Below, piece after piece: positions 1 to 10,598 of a stretch of DNA of 64,000 bases; positions within the stretch are counted from its first letter, which is position 1; the number at the start of each line of letters is the position of its first letter. Below the pieces are notes generated by a model, which searched no databases, was not told the origin of the DNA, and was given only the letters and a program-made list of their open reading frames with translations. The position numbers and the translations under genes are program-made. Source of the DNA: Paenibacillus nuruki. Its GTDB lineage: Bacteria; Bacillota; Bacilli; Paenibacillales; Paenibacillaceae. The stretch lies in contig NZ_MDER01000075.1 of the NCBI RefSeq assembly GCF_001721045.1, positions 1 to 64,000 of the forward strand, in the 5' to 3' direction.

Positions 1-3
1 ATG

Positions 4-100
4 TGATGAGTGATGAGTGATGAGTGATGAGTGATGAGTGATGAGTGATGAGTGATGAGTGATGAGTGATGAGTGATGAGTGATGAGTGATGAGTGATAG
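4..100. repeat. 7-bp tandem repeat, about 13 perfect copies
   Basis: The unit TGATGAG repeats head to tail 13 times without a mismatch (4-94), then decays into TGATAG. Because 7 is not a multiple of 3, every frame meets TGA stops, so the array is not coding as it stands. It starts almost at the window edge, so more copies or the end of an upstream gene could lie to the left. Confidence 0.95.
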
Positions 101-330
101 ATTATTATATTTGTAAACTTTATTATTGTAAGTATATAGCTCTCTATCAATGATTAATAAGAAAGTGATTTTAGATTTTAAAATATTTTGGCTAATGAGA
201 TTAATGTAATAAGTCTTAATGGTTTTAGGACAATTTCTGTGTAAACCAAGTCATTTGGACCACTTATGCGTATAATGGATAAGAGTGTAGCTGTACAAGT
301 ATGGATGAAGAAAGGAACAAGTGAGTAAAC
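101..330. other. intergenic stretch before the SpoIID-like gene
   Basis: AT-rich and without a convincing ORF on either strand. The only signal seen is a TATAAT hexamer at 271-276, about 60 bases before the start codon, with no good -35 at 17 bases, and a ribosome site AAAGGA at 311-316. Confidence 0.5.
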
Positions 331-2436
331 ATGAGTACAAATGTAAATACAACCTTAAAAAAGTGGAAGAAAAAATTATGGCTTTTGCCTGTAGTGATAC
401 TGTTAGCGGGAACACTGCCTCAATCTTCTTATGGAGCAACATCATCTGTTGATAATGAAAAAGTGCGTGTAGGATTATTTTTGGACGTGGGGAGTACATA
501 TTCTTCAACGGTTCCTTTTGTAAATGTGAAATCAGCAGGTAGTCTAAGTATTGGACAATCCAATAATGGTGTTGTTGATTCATGGGTATCTATCGGTAAT
601 CAAGCAAGCTTCGGAATTGATGGCTACCGGGTTAAAGTATTGGAGACGACGGATTTTGCTACAGCGGCTACAGGTATTAAATTGTTACAATCGACCAGTG
701 ATAAACCGATCGTATTTTCAGCTTCCAAAAATGGAGGTACAGTATACCAATTGTATACAGGCATGTATTCTTCTAAAGCAGCTGCTGCCACTGGAGCTTC
801 TCGCACTGCTTCTGCGGTACGATCTATTTTGAACGGTCAGACTCCTGCTGTAAAAGGAGGCTTCCATCTATCTGCTGGAAGTTATGCAACGGAAGCGCAA
901 GCTAATGCTGGACTTGCTGCTGTAGGTGCAGCCGGATTAGATGGATTTGTCGCTATGACCAAAAGTGGTGGAGCTCTTTCTTATAATGTATGGGTGGGTG
1001 AGGAAGCAGATGCATCTGCTTTGGCAAGTATCAAGTCGCTCGCAGCAACATCGCTACCTGATGTAGCCTTGACTACGGTAAGCAGTACACAAGCAGCAAT
1101 GATTAAGCGTACCAATGTGACTTCAAGTATCACAAGTCCTTCACCTGTAGATCATTATATGGTGAGTGGAACCGATGCCAAAATGATGTTACAAGGTAAT
1201 GATTCTGGAACTCAAGTCACCGAACGGTCAGCTCGAACGTATCGTGGCGATTTCGAAATGAGTAATTATAATGGTCAACTGGCATGGATCAATGTTTTGC
1301 CGATGGAAGAGTATTTGTACTCGGTAGTAGGTGGAGAAGTGTCTGCTTCATGGCCAGCTGAAGCGTTGAAAGCTCAAGCAGTAGCTGCACGCAGTTATGC
1401 AAGATTTCAAGAACAAGGTTCTAAATTTAAAATAGCAGATGTAGTCGATACTACACTGAGTCAAGCATATAACGGTGTAAGTGCAGAAGACAAACGAATT
1501 ATTGCGGCTGTCGATGCTACAGCAGGTGAGATCGTCACCAAAAATAATAAAGTGATTGAAGCCATCTTTTCTGCTAATAGTGGTGGAGCTTCGGCAGATC
1601 CTTCCGAAGTATGGAATGGCGGTGGAGATGTCTTTGTCAGTGTAGTCTCCAAAGAAGATGCTGCTTCACAAGCTGCACTTAAAAATTGGTATCATGTATT
1701 ATTGGATAATGGAAAGTCTGGTTATGTGCGTGAAGATAATGTAAAATTATCAGGCAAGAAAACATCGGCTGGATTAGACTATATGACGGTTACTGCTAAA
1801 AATACAAATGTACGTCCTTTACCAGTTGTACAAAGCAGTGTAGCGATGGTGGGCCAAATGAATCCAGGCGATCAAGCTACTGTGTTGGAATTATTACCTG
1901 AGTCTAATAGTTATGAGTGGATACGTGGTCCGTTTACCTCTGCGCAACTTCTAGCTACTTTAAAAGGTAAAACGACATCAAGCTTACCATCAACGATTAC
2001 TTCTATTCAGGTATCTCAACGTGGACCTTCAGGTCGTGTTACTGAAATTAAAGTCAATGGTGCTGTTGTGAAAGTTAAATATCCAGATGTATTCCGTTCT
2101 GCACTTAATAGTCTACCAAGTACATTATTCGATGTGGTCAATACTGCCAATTATGTAGTAATCGGTTCGAATAATGATCAAAATGAAATGCCAGCTGCTG
2201 GAACTGTTCTTTTGGGATCGTCCGGACAAGGAACAGGTTCAAGTTCAACTGTTATTTTAAATGGTGATGGTGTAGCTAGAGTGACTGAAGCTGGTGGATT
2301 TTTATTTACAGGTAACGGAAATGGTCATGGATTAGGTATGTCTCAATGGGGCGCTAAAGGAATGGCAGATAAAGGCTCCAATTATAAACAAATCTTGCAA
2401 CATTATTATAACAATGTGCAAATTACGAAGGGGTAA
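331..2436 (+). CDS. SpoIID/LytB domain protein, secreted
   Basis: Residues 1-36 are a signal peptide with a Lys-rich start and a hydrophobic core. A SPOR-like stretch lies near 175-215. The SpoIID/LytB domain starts near residue 300: the segment with EEYL, an acidic residue in GGE at 334-336 and [14 protein letters not shown] is the hallmark of this family, which includes the peptidoglycan lytic transglycosylase SpoIID. A family-typical end follows near 660-701 ([16 protein letters not shown]). Between about residues 445 and 545 the domain is interrupted by an SH3-like insert. At 701 residues it is about twice the size of plain SpoIID, so it is a paralogue rather than SpoIID itself. The family role is cell-wall cleavage; a sporulation role is only inferred. 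It runs 8 bases ahead of queA, so the two probably share a transcript. Confidence 0.85.
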   Translation: MSTNVNTTLKKWKKKLWLLPVVILLAGTLPQSSYGATSSVDNEKVRVGLFLDVGSTYSSTVPFVNVKSAGSLSIGQSNNGVVDSWVSIGNQASFGIDGYRVKVLETTDFATAATGIKLLQSTSDKPIVFSASKNGGTVYQLYTGMYSSKAAAATGASRTASAVRSILNGQTPAVKGGFHLSAGSYATEAQANAGLAAVGAAGLDGFVAMTKSGGALSYNVWVGEEADASALASIKSLAATSLPDVALTTVSSTQAAMIKRTNVTSSITSPSPVDHYMVSGTDAKMMLQGNDSGTQVTERSARTYRGDFEMSNYNGQLAWINVLPMEEYLYSVVGGEVSASWPAEALKAQAVAARSYARFQEQGSKFKIADVVDTTLSQAYNGVSAEDKRIIAAVDATAGEIVTKNNKVIEAIFSANSGGASADPSEVWNGGGDVFVSVVSKEDAASQAALKNWYHVLLDNGKSGYVREDNVKLSGKKTSAGLDYMTVTAKNTNVRPLPVVQSSVAMVGQMNPGDQATVLELLPESNSYEWIRGPFTSAQLLATLKGKTTSSLPSTITSIQVSQRGPSGRVTEIKVNGAVVKVKYPDVFRSALNSLPSTLFDVVNTANYVVIGSNNDQNEMPAAGTVLLGSSGQGTGSSSTVILNGDGVARVTEAGGFLFTGNGNGHGLGMSQWGAKGMADKGSNYKQILQHYYNNVQITKG

Positions 2437-2444
2437 GTAGAACC

Positions 2445-3473
2445 ATGAAAGTAGATGTATATGATTTTGAATTACCAGAGCATTTAATAGCTCAAGTTCC
2501 ATTACAAGATCGAACCGCTTCACGATTACTCACATTAAACAAACAAACAGGCGAAGTAAGACATCAACACTTCGGTGAGATTTTAGATTATTTACATGAA
2601 GGCGATACACTGATTTTGAACGATACGCGTGTTATTCCTGCTCGTCTATTTGGTATCAAACGAGATACAGGGGCTAAAGCAGAAGTACTGTTATTAACTC
2701 AACTTGAAGGTGATCGTTGGGAAGCATTAGTGAAACCCGGCAAAAAGTTGAAAAAAGGCGCTGTTATTGATTTCGGCGGTGAGCTTGAAGCCGTGATCGA
2801 AGAAGAATCGGATATGGGGATGCGTGTATTGTCTTTCCGATATGAAGGGATATTCCAAGAGATTCTAGATCGATTGGGTGAAATGCCACTTCCTCCTTAT
2901 ATTAAAGAAAAGTTAGATGATCGTGAGCGTTATCAGACGGTATATGCCAAACACGAAGGTTCCGCAGCTGCACCTACTGCCGGACTTCATTTTACAACAG
3001 AATTATTAGAACAAATTGCAGCTAAAGGTGTACAAGTAGGCTTTGTGACTCTGCATGTAGGATTAGGTACATTTCGTCCGATGTCAGTTGAAACTATCGA
3101 AGAACATGTGATGCATGAAGAATTTTATTCACTGTCTGCGGAGACGGCTCAATTATTAAATGAAACGAAAGCGCGCGGCGGTCGTATTATTGCTGTAGGC
3201 ACTACTTCTGCCCGTACACTGGAAACTGTAGCTCGTGAAGCAAAAGGCTCATTGATCGAAGCTTCTAGTGGTTGGACACAAATTTTTATTTATCCAGGAC
3301 ATGAATTTGGTCTGGTTGATGCGATGGTGACTAATTTTCATTTGCCTAAATCTACATTGGTGATGTTGGTCAGTGCATTAGCAGGTCGAGATCATATTAT
3401 GAATGCTTATCAGCAAGCTGTAGCCGAAGAGTATCGCTTTTTCAGCTTTGGCGATGCGATGTTTATTTATTAG
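2445..3473 (+). CDS. queA: S-adenosylmethionine:tRNA ribosyltransferase-isomerase QueA
   Basis: QueA moves the ribosyl group of SAM onto the 7-aminomethyl-7-deazaguanine base in the anticodon of tRNAs for Asp, Asn, His and Tyr, giving epoxyqueuosine in the cytosol. The 342-residue length is that of the family, and the protein carries typical blocks: an N-terminal [23 protein letters not shown], the central [12 protein letters not shown], and the C-terminal [17 protein letters not shown]. It lies between the SpoIID-like gene and tgt, the usual Bacillales arrangement. Tgt acts one step before QueA in the pathway. Confidence 0.97.
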   Translation: MKVDVYDFELPEHLIAQVPLQDRTASRLLTLNKQTGEVRHQHFGEILDYLHEGDTLILNDTRVIPARLFGIKRDTGAKAEVLLLTQLEGDRWEALVKPGKKLKKGAVIDFGGELEAVIEEESDMGMRVLSFRYEGIFQEILDRLGEMPLPPYIKEKLDDRERYQTVYAKHEGSAAAPTAGLHFTTELLEQIAAKGVQVGFVTLHVGLGTFRPMSVETIEEHVMHEEFYSLSAETAQLLNETKARGGRIIAVGTTSARTLETVAREAKGSLIEASSGWTQIFIYPGHEFGLVDAMVTNFHLPKSTLVMLVSALAGRDHIMNAYQQAVAEEYRFFSFGDAMFIY

Positions 3474-3587
3474 AAAATGATTGTATTTCACAGGGGTGCT
3501 CCCGTATAATTAACTGTTGATGAACGTTGTTGTAAGCTATGTCTATAGTGACGTTAACAGGATAAGTTAACTTATTGATAAGTCTGA

Positions 3588-4766
<1,179 letters not shown>

Positions 4767-4852
4767 ACAAACGGTATGTACATGACATCCATCGAAAAAC
4801 AATATGATATTGCTTTTTGATTAATGGTTGATAAGAAAAAGGGGGAAATAAC

Positions 4853-5167
4853 ATGTTTGAAACAGCAGCAGCTGCAGGTGGAACAGGCGGTATCTGGGGA
4901 GCAGTACTTCCATTTGTATTTATGTTCGTTATTTTTTACTTCTTACTGATTCGTCCGCAACAAAAGAAACAAAAGCAACGCAAAATGATGTTAAATACTT
5001 TATCTAAAGGTGATAAAGTTGTTACAATCGGTGGATTACACGGTACGATTGCTGAAATCACAGACGATATGGTTGTTTTGCGCGTAAATGATGTAACGAA
5101 ATTAACATTTGATCGTGCTTCTATCAGTCATGCAACAGGCGAAAAAGCACCTGTTTTGACTAAATAA
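4853..5167 (+). CDS. yajC: preprotein translocase subunit YajC
   Basis: A 104-residue single-span membrane protein. The hydrophobic segment at about residues 18-36 is followed by IRPQQKKQKQRKMM, the positive cytoplasmic hinge seen in nearly all YajC proteins, and by a small soluble domain with GDKVVTIGGLHGTI. YajC associates with SecD and SecF, which are encoded 2 kb downstream, as an accessory to the SecYEG channel. The ribosome site is AAAAGGGGGAAA, well placed. A terminator follows. Confidence 0.95.
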   Translation: MFETAAAAGGTGGIWGAVLPFVFMFVIFYFLLIRPQQKKQKQRKMMLNTLSKGDKVVTIGGLHGTIAEITDDMVVLRVNDVTKLTFDRASISHATGEKAPVLTK

Positions 5168-5203
5168 TAAAAGTTTATTAATCATTATAATGATGCTTAC
5201 ATC

Positions 5204-5236
5204 GAAGCGGGCCTGGTTAACAGGTCCGTTTTTTGC
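5204..5236 (+). terminator. rho-independent terminator after yajC
   Basis: CGGGCCTG (5208-5215) and CAGGTCCG (5221-5228) form a short GC stem with a 5-base loop, followed by a run of six T. Confidence 0.85.
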
Positions 5237-5296
5237 TTGAAGATGACCTCTTGTTATCAGTATGATAGATATAAAGGATGAATAAGGAGGTACAAT

Positions 5297-6619
5297 ATGC
5301 AACCGACAGCGTTGATGAGTTCATGGCAGCCTGTGGCAGCGATTGTGATCTTTTTGATCATATATGCAGTATGGATGACAGATCGAATAAGCAAAGCACT
5401 TGTTGCGTTAGCAGGAGCTCTTATTTTTCTAGTCATTTGTATTGTTGATTGGCAAGATGCGTATAGAATGCATATAGAGTGGAATACAGTCTTTTTGTGG
5501 ATAGGTATGATGTTAATAGCTGCCGTCATGAATCGGAGTGGCTTAATACCTTATGCAGCCATTTATAGTCTTAAATGGACAAAAGGCGGCCCTATACGAG
5601 TGATGCTCTTACTAACAGCATTTACAGCAATAGGGTCGGCATTATTGGATAGTGTCACGATGGTGCTATTGATCGTGCCTGTAACGATTGTGATGACTCG
5701 CAAATTAGAGCTCAATCCTGTTCCTTTTTTAATTGCTGAAATTGTGGTGAGTAACTTGGGTGGTGCAGCTACGATGATTGGACATCCGGTCAATATTTGG
5801 ATTGGGTCAGCCAACCCTCAATTGACGTTCGATTTATTCTTAAAAGTCATGGGTCCTATCGTACTTATCTTATTAGTCGTAAATATTGGTCTGTTGTTGC
5901 TATTTTATCGCAAGTCTTTTCGGCAAAAGGGACCTACCACTTCATTGCAACATTTGGAGGAAGAAGCACGTTCTTATATTCAGAGCCCACGTCGTTCTAT
6001 GATTATATTTATCATCTTTATCTTGACGTTGTTGGCTTTTATATGCCAAAAATGGATAGGTCTCGAAGCTCCTGTGATTGCTCTGAGTGGAGCGGTATTG
6101 ATGTTGTTAGTCAGTTCTCCTTCACAATGGCGTACAGGGGAGATATGGCGTGAGATCGAATGGGGAACCGTTTTATTTTTTATCGGACTCTTTATATTGG
6201 TTGGTGGTCTGGTAGATACGGGCTGGATAAGCTTAGGAGCGATGCATCTTATCGAATTAACCAATGGCAATCTTGGATTTGCGGCGATAATTATATTATG
6301 GATTACAGGTGTTGTATCTGCAGCCATTGATAATATTCCGTGGGTAGCGACAATGATTCCTTTAATTCAAGAAGCAGGCGTGCAGATGAATGCCAACACT
6401 CCTGCTGTGCTGAATCCGCTCTGGTGGGCTTTGTCATTAGGTGCTTGCATTGGTGGAAATGGTACGTTAATTGGTGCTTCTTCCAATATGTTAGTCGCTG
6501 CTATGGCTCATCGTGAGAAACATCATTTTAGTTATATGGAATTTTTGAAAGTAGGATTACCTTTAACATTGATTTCTTTGATCATTGCCTCACTTTATCT
6601 TTATTTTATTATCTTGTGA
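5297..6619 (+). CDS. ArsB/NhaD-type (SLC13-like) membrane transporter
   Basis: A 440-residue protein with about 11-12 hydrophobic spans. The signature SNLGGAATMIGHPVNI resembles the conserved SN-GG-ATxIG-PxN loop of the ArsB/NhaD and divalent anion:Na+ symporter superfamily, and a second related motif, GNGTLIGASSNM, sits in the C-terminal half, as expected for the inverted-repeat fold. Members export arsenite, exchange Na+ for H+, or import di- and tricarboxylates; the sequence alone does not decide which. It begins 13 bases after an AAGGAGG ribosome site, and has its own terminator upstream, so it is probably a separate unit from yajC. Confidence 0.8.
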   Translation: MQPTALMSSWQPVAAIVIFLIIYAVWMTDRISKALVALAGALIFLVICIVDWQDAYRMHIEWNTVFLWIGMMLIAAVMNRSGLIPYAAIYSLKWTKGGPIRVMLLLTAFTAIGSALLDSVTMVLLIVPVTIVMTRKLELNPVPFLIAEIVVSNLGGAATMIGHPVNIWIGSANPQLTFDLFLKVMGPIVLILLVVNIGLLLLFYRKSFRQKGPTTSLQHLEEEARSYIQSPRRSMIIFIIFILTLLAFICQKWIGLEAPVIALSGAVLMLLVSSPSQWRTGEIWREIEWGTVLFFIGLFILVGGLVDTGWISLGAMHLIELTNGNLGFAAIIILWITGVVSAAIDNIPWVATMIPLIQEAGVQMNANTPAVLNPLWWALSLGACIGGNGTLIGASSNMLVAAMAHREKHHFSYMEFLKVGLPLTLISLIIASLYLYFIIL

Positions 6620-6722
6620 ATTTAGCAGGAGATTCCAGTTGGATGAAGAATTAGTTAATGTTGAGCATGGACAAATAAAAAAATAGACAGGGTTATCAAG
6701 TGCAGGAAGGAAAGGTGCTCCA

Positions 6723-7007
6723 ATGGCGATGGAAGAATTAACCAATGCCGAGCTTACTGAAGTGATTGAGACATTATGCGAAAGCAAAGCAGAAGAATTT
6801 CGACTGCTAGGCTATGAAAATGTAACTTCAGATGAGATATGGGATTGTCTTGGTCATAAATATGATCAGCAGGGAATGCCCAAACTTCATGAGTTGGTTA
6901 GTGATATTTTGTCAATGAGGGTAAATCAGTTTATGAATTATGTAACTATGTCATCTTATAAAAGCGCACCAGATACTTGGAACCAGGCACCGTTGGATCA
7001 ATCATAA
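6723..7007 (+). CDS. comN: ComN-like post-transcriptional regulator
   Basis: A 94-residue soluble protein with the ComN family pattern: an acidic N-terminal helix (LTEVIETLCESKAEEF), then LGYENVTSDEIWDCL and a C-terminal helical block ending in RVNQFMNYVTM. In Bacillus subtilis ComN acts on the comE mRNA and is encoded in the same neighbourhood (after the yajC homologue), so both sequence and position support the call. It is preceded by a purine-rich GGAAGGAAAGG ribosome site. The effect on competence is known only in Bacillus and is an inference here. Confidence 0.75.
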   Translation: MAMEELTNAELTEVIETLCESKAEEFRLLGYENVTSDEIWDCLGHKYDQQGMPKLHELVSDILSMRVNQFMNYVTMSSYKSAPDTWNQAPLDQS

Positions 7008-7035
7008 ACTGTTGAATAACAGCATGAACCAATGA

Positions 7036-7079
7036 TAAGCTGGAGTCGGTACTTTATCGACATCAGCTTGTTTATTTTG
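7036..7079 (+). terminator. probable terminator after comN
   Basis: AAGCTG (7037-7042) pairs with CAGCTT (7064-7069), with an inner GTCG/CGAC pair, followed by a broken T-rich tail (GTTTATTTT). The weak T-run lowers confidence. Confidence 0.55.
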
Positions 7080-7159
7080 CAGACCAGTGGTAAATTGACT
7101 GTAATTTGTGCCATCGCTATAATAGGAATATTGAGAATGAAAGGGGAACCACATACGGG

Positions 7160-8632
7160 ATGAAAAGAATCATCAGCTTCGTAGTCGTTATGCTCGTCGT
7201 TGCTGGAGTTATTGGCGCAACGACACCGTTATTTAAGGATGTTCGTCTAGGACTTGACCTTAAAGGCGGTTTTGAGATTTTGTATCAGGCTACGCCAACC
7301 ACGCAGGGGGAACAAGTCACCAGGGAATCACTATTGCAAACAGCAAAAAGTTTGGAACAACGTGCGAATGCTTTGGGAACCAGTGAACCAGAAATTACAA
7401 CAGAGGGTACAGATCGTATTCGTCTGAAAATTGCTGGAGTTACTGACGAAGCAACGGTTCGCCAAACGATGAAAGAACCAGCGGAATTGACTTTCCGTAG
7501 TGCAGATGGCTGTACAACAGATTCTTCTGCCAAAAAAGACGAAGCTACAAGTAAAACAGCAACTGAATCTAAAAAATCAGATGCTACTAGCAAGTCTACT
7601 TCCAAAGACAGCAATGAAGTATCGGCTCAATCGGCAGGAGCAACACAAGAAATTAATGTTGATCCTACAACCGGAGAAGCTACAACTGCCCCTGGAGATA
7701 CATACAATGGCGCAGCAGAGCAGGATCCAGCAGCACAAGATCCGCTTAAAGTATATTGTAAAGTAGAATTGACAGGTAATGATTTCACAGAAAATGGAGC
7801 ATCGATTTCATATACTCAACTGAATGAGCCACAAATTGCTATTAAGTTGAAAGATGCAAGTAAATTTGCTGAGATCACCAAACGTTTGACAGGTAAAAAC
7901 TTAGCTATTTTCCTAAATGATCAATTGCTGTCTGCTCCTACAGTACAAGGTGAGCTTTCAGATGGAACAGCGGTTATTACAGGTACGTATACGCAAGAAG
8001 AAGCACAACAACTGAAAGACCAAATCAACTTGGGTGCATTGCCACTTAAATTGACAGAAGTGTATTCTCAAAGTGTTGGCGCAACATTGGGTCAACAATC
8101 ATTGAAAGATACATTACTAGCAGGTGTGATTGGTTCGATCTTGATCCTGTTATTTATGGCTCTTATTTATCGTGTTCCTGGTCTTATTGCAGGATTCTGT
8201 ATTATTGTTCATACCTGGTTATTGGTTATGATCTTTATTGCAGGCGACTTTACATTAACCTTGCCAGGTATTGCAGCCTTTATTCTCGGGGTTGGTATGG
8301 GTGTCGATGCGAATATTATTACCTACGAACGGATCAAAGATGAACTTCGTAGCGGTAAGAGCTTATTGTCTGCATTTAAAGCAGGTGGACGCAATTCATT
8401 CGGAACGATTATGGATGCAAATATAACCACTATTATTGCCGGTGCTGTAATGTTCGCATTGGGTACAGGCGCAGTAAAAGGTTTTGCATTAGTATTGATT
8501 CTTAATATTGTAGTGAGTATTTTGACGAATGTGTTCTTCTCTCGCTTCTTGCTATCTTTGCTTCTTAAAGGAAAGATTATTACCAAAGCGAAGTCGTTCG
8601 GTGTAAAGGAGAGTGAACGCAGTGCGCTTTAA
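7160..8632 (+). CDS. secD: protein translocase subunit SecD
   Basis: SecD works with SecF in the membrane to help preproteins leave the Sec channel using the proton gradient. Visible are the first span (about residues 3-22), LGLDLKGGFEI just after it, and the C-terminal five spans with LPGIAAFILGVGMGVDANIITYERIK, the conserved fourth-span motif. An upstream in-frame ATG at 7106 has no ribosome site; AAAGGGG at 7140-7146 points to 7160, giving 490 residues. The outside domain carries a Ser/Thr/Lys-rich insert of about 80 residues between Cys118 and Cys200, not expected in standard SecD. The end overlaps secF. Confidence 0.95.
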   Translation: MKRIISFVVVMLVVAGVIGATTPLFKDVRLGLDLKGGFEILYQATPTTQGEQVTRESLLQTAKSLEQRANALGTSEPEITTEGTDRIRLKIAGVTDEATVRQTMKEPAELTFRSADGCTTDSSAKKDEATSKTATESKKSDATSKSTSKDSNEVSAQSAGATQEINVDPTTGEATTAPGDTYNGAAEQDPAAQDPLKVYCKVELTGNDFTENGASISYTQLNEPQIAIKLKDASKFAEITKRLTGKNLAIFLNDQLLSAPTVQGELSDGTAVITGTYTQEEAQQLKDQINLGALPLKLTEVYSQSVGATLGQQSLKDTLLAGVIGSILILLFMALIYRVPGLIAGFCIIVHTWLLVMIFIAGDFTLTLPGIAAFILGVGMGVDANIITYERIKDELRSGKSLLSAFKAGGRNSFGTIMDANITTIIAGAVMFALGTGAVKGFALVLILNIVVSILTNVFFSRFLLSLLLKGKIITKAKSFGVKESERSAL

Positions 8633-9530
8633 GTGGAATTATGATTTTATCAAAATAAGTAAATACTTCTATACGTTCTCGATCATTTTGATCGTACTTG
8701 GTATTTTGAGTCTAGCAATCTTCAAATTGAATTATGGTGTTGATTTCCGTTCAGGTTCTAATGTGGATGTGACATTGACCAAACCTATTACAGAAGCGCA
8801 AGCTCAACCTGTGGTTGAAGCATTAAAACTGAGTGATGATCCTAGTATTACGATCGGTGACGGACGGATGAATGTTCGTTTTGAAAAAGTACTAACCGAT
8901 ACGCAGGAAAATCAATTCAAACAAGCATTTAACAAACAGTTGGATAGTGGAGCTTCTTTTGAAGTCAACACCGTTGATCCAGCGATTGCAAAAGAATTAG
9001 AACGTAACGCTTTGTGGGCAGTATTAGCAGCAAGTTTGGGTATTATTATCTACATTACGATTCGTTTTGAATGGCGCTTTGCGGTTGCAGCAGTTGTAGC
9101 CATGCTCCATGATGCGTTTATCGTTATTGCGATCTTCTCTATCTTCCGCCTAGAGGTGGATCTTACCTTTATTACAGCGATCTTAACGATTATTGGTTAC
9201 TCGCTGAATGATACCGTCGTTATCTTTGACCGTATCAGGGAAAATCTACGTTTCTCTAAACAGAAGAAAAGTGGAGATATTAAAACCATCGTTAACAACA
9301 GTATTTCTCAGACGATGACTCGTTCACTAAATACAGTATTAACTGTATTTATCGCCTGCGTATGTTTGTTCATATTCGGTAGTGAATCGATTCGTATGTT
9401 CTCATTAGCAATGATTCTTGGTCTTGTCTTTGGTGCTTACTCTTCTGTATTTATTGCAAGCCCATTGTGGTTGTTGCTTAAAAACAGACAAAAACCAAAA
9501 GCGAAAACACCGTCTAAAACGACGGCGTAA
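8622..9530 (+). CDS. secF: protein translocase subunit SecF
   Basis: A partner of SecD, 302 residues with one N-terminal span, an outside domain containing VDFRSGSNVDV, and five C-terminal spans with the SecF signature TIIGYSLNDTVVIFDRIREN. Two GTG codons are in frame; the ribosome site AAAGGAGA (8605-8612) abuts the first (8613), so the second (8622), nine bases on, is the likely start. This overlaps the last 11 bases of secD, suggesting translational coupling. SecD and SecF are separate proteins here, unlike the fused SecDF of B. subtilis. Confidence 0.95.
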   Translation: MRFKWNYDFIKISKYFYTFSIILIVLGILSLAIFKLNYGVDFRSGSNVDVTLTKPITEAQAQPVVEALKLSDDPSITIGDGRMNVRFEKVLTDTQENQFKQAFNKQLDSGASFEVNTVDPAIAKELERNALWAVLAASLGIIIYITIRFEWRFAVAAVVAMLHDAFIVIAIFSIFRLEVDLTFITAILTIIGYSLNDTVVIFDRIRENLRFSKQKKSGDIKTIVNNSISQTMTRSLNTVLTVFIACVCLFIFGSESIRMFSLAMILGLVFGAYSSVFIASPLWLLLKNRQKPKAKTPSKTTA

Positions 9531-9551
9531 CATTGCAAGTCCAACATGTTG

Positions 9552-9590
9552 AAGCCGCGTCCTGTTACAGACGCGGCTTTATGTTGTTTT
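9552..9590 (+). terminator. terminator between secF and the CDF-type gene
   Basis: A perfect 10-bp GC-rich stem (AAGCCGCGTC at 9552-9561 with GACGCGGCTT at 9570-9579) and a T-rich tail that runs right up to the AGGAGG ribosome site of the next gene (9591-9596). Confidence 0.85.
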
Positions 9591-9603
9591 AGGAGGGAAA
9601 CTC

Positions 9604-10587
9604 GTGAAGAACCAAGATATCCATCAAGGGGAAAAGGTGTTTTGGACATCGGTTATTACCGGACTTGGCTTAGCTATTGTCAAAGGGGTTACCGGCTATA
9701 TTGCAAACAATAAAGCATTAATGGGAGATGCATTATATACAGCTTCTACAGCGGCAAGTAGTCTTGTCGATCGTTTATCGAATAATGGTACAACCGCAAA
9801 AAGTCATACACGTCAAAATGGGCGTACAGGTACCACTGCTCCACCTGCTAAAACAGGGGCTCCTTTTGCAAATTTAATGATTACTGTGCTGTTATTGTTA
9901 GGTGGATTAGAAATTGGTATTTCAGCTGTGCGTGATCTGATGTCTTCAGCGACTCCTGATCCGAAGCCATATGCGATTATTCCTGTATTTCTATCTATTG
10001 CTATCAATGAAGCCGTATTCCGTTATCGCTATCGTTATGCGAAAAAACAAAAAAATGCTCGGTTAGCTGATGATGTTGATAATCATCGTTACTCGTTATA
10101 CTCTTCAATTCTGGTACTTGCAGGGATGTTAAGTACGATTGCTGCTTTGGAACTGAATATTGATCAACTGTATTATATCGAACCGATTTCTGCGATTCTG
10201 GTGGCTGGAATTGTATGGCGACAAGGATATCGTATTGCCAAGCACTCTATTTATGGATCACTTGTACAAGAATTAGATCAACAGGATGCTGTCGATTTTA
10301 TGGATACGGTACAACGTGTACAGGGTGTTATTACAGTTGAAGAATTGAAAGCACAAGAAGTAGGAGATAGTGTCAAAATCGATCTCAAAATCAGTGTAAA
10401 TCCACAAATTACTGTTCGAGAAGCGGCAGAAATTTCAGAGTATGCCAAAAATTTATTACTGAGTCGGTTTGCACATGTCAGTAGTGTACAAGTACAGGTG
10501 GTTCCTTATAACGGGGGATATCCTTACAAATCAAATTATGAACTGACACAAAGTAGAGATACATCTGGAAATGGTATGCTTCAATAA
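9604..10587 (+). CDS. cation diffusion facilitator-like protein, degenerate metal site
   Basis: A 327-residue membrane protein with the CDF layout: about six spans and a C-terminal cytoplasmic domain (VQGVITVEELKAQEVGDSVKIDLKISVNP) typical of Zn2+/Mn2+ effluxers of the MneP/YdfM type. By eye, however, the metal-binding DxxH(S)xxD of span 2 reads D42-ALY-TAS-T49, and the span 5 motif HxxxD reads D159..Y163, so several ligands are missing. A Gly/Thr/Lys-rich loop (about 58-88) separates spans 2 and 3. GTG start, AGGAGG eight bases upstream. It may be a non-transporting partner or a CDF with altered substrate. Confidence 0.8.
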   Translation: MKNQDIHQGEKVFWTSVITGLGLAIVKGVTGYIANNKALMGDALYTASTAASSLVDRLSNNGTTAKSHTRQNGRTGTTAPPAKTGAPFANLMITVLLLLGGLEIGISAVRDLMSSATPDPKPYAIIPVFLSIAINEAVFRYRYRYAKKQKNARLADDVDNHRYSLYSSILVLAGMLSTIAALELNIDQLYYIEPISAILVAGIVWRQGYRIAKHSIYGSLVQELDQQDAVDFMDTVQRVQGVITVEELKAQEVGDSVKIDLKISVNPQITVREAAEISEYAKNLLLSRFAHVSSVQVQVVPYNGGYPYKSNYELTQSRDTSGNGMLQ

Positions 10588-10598
10588 GGAGGAACCCT

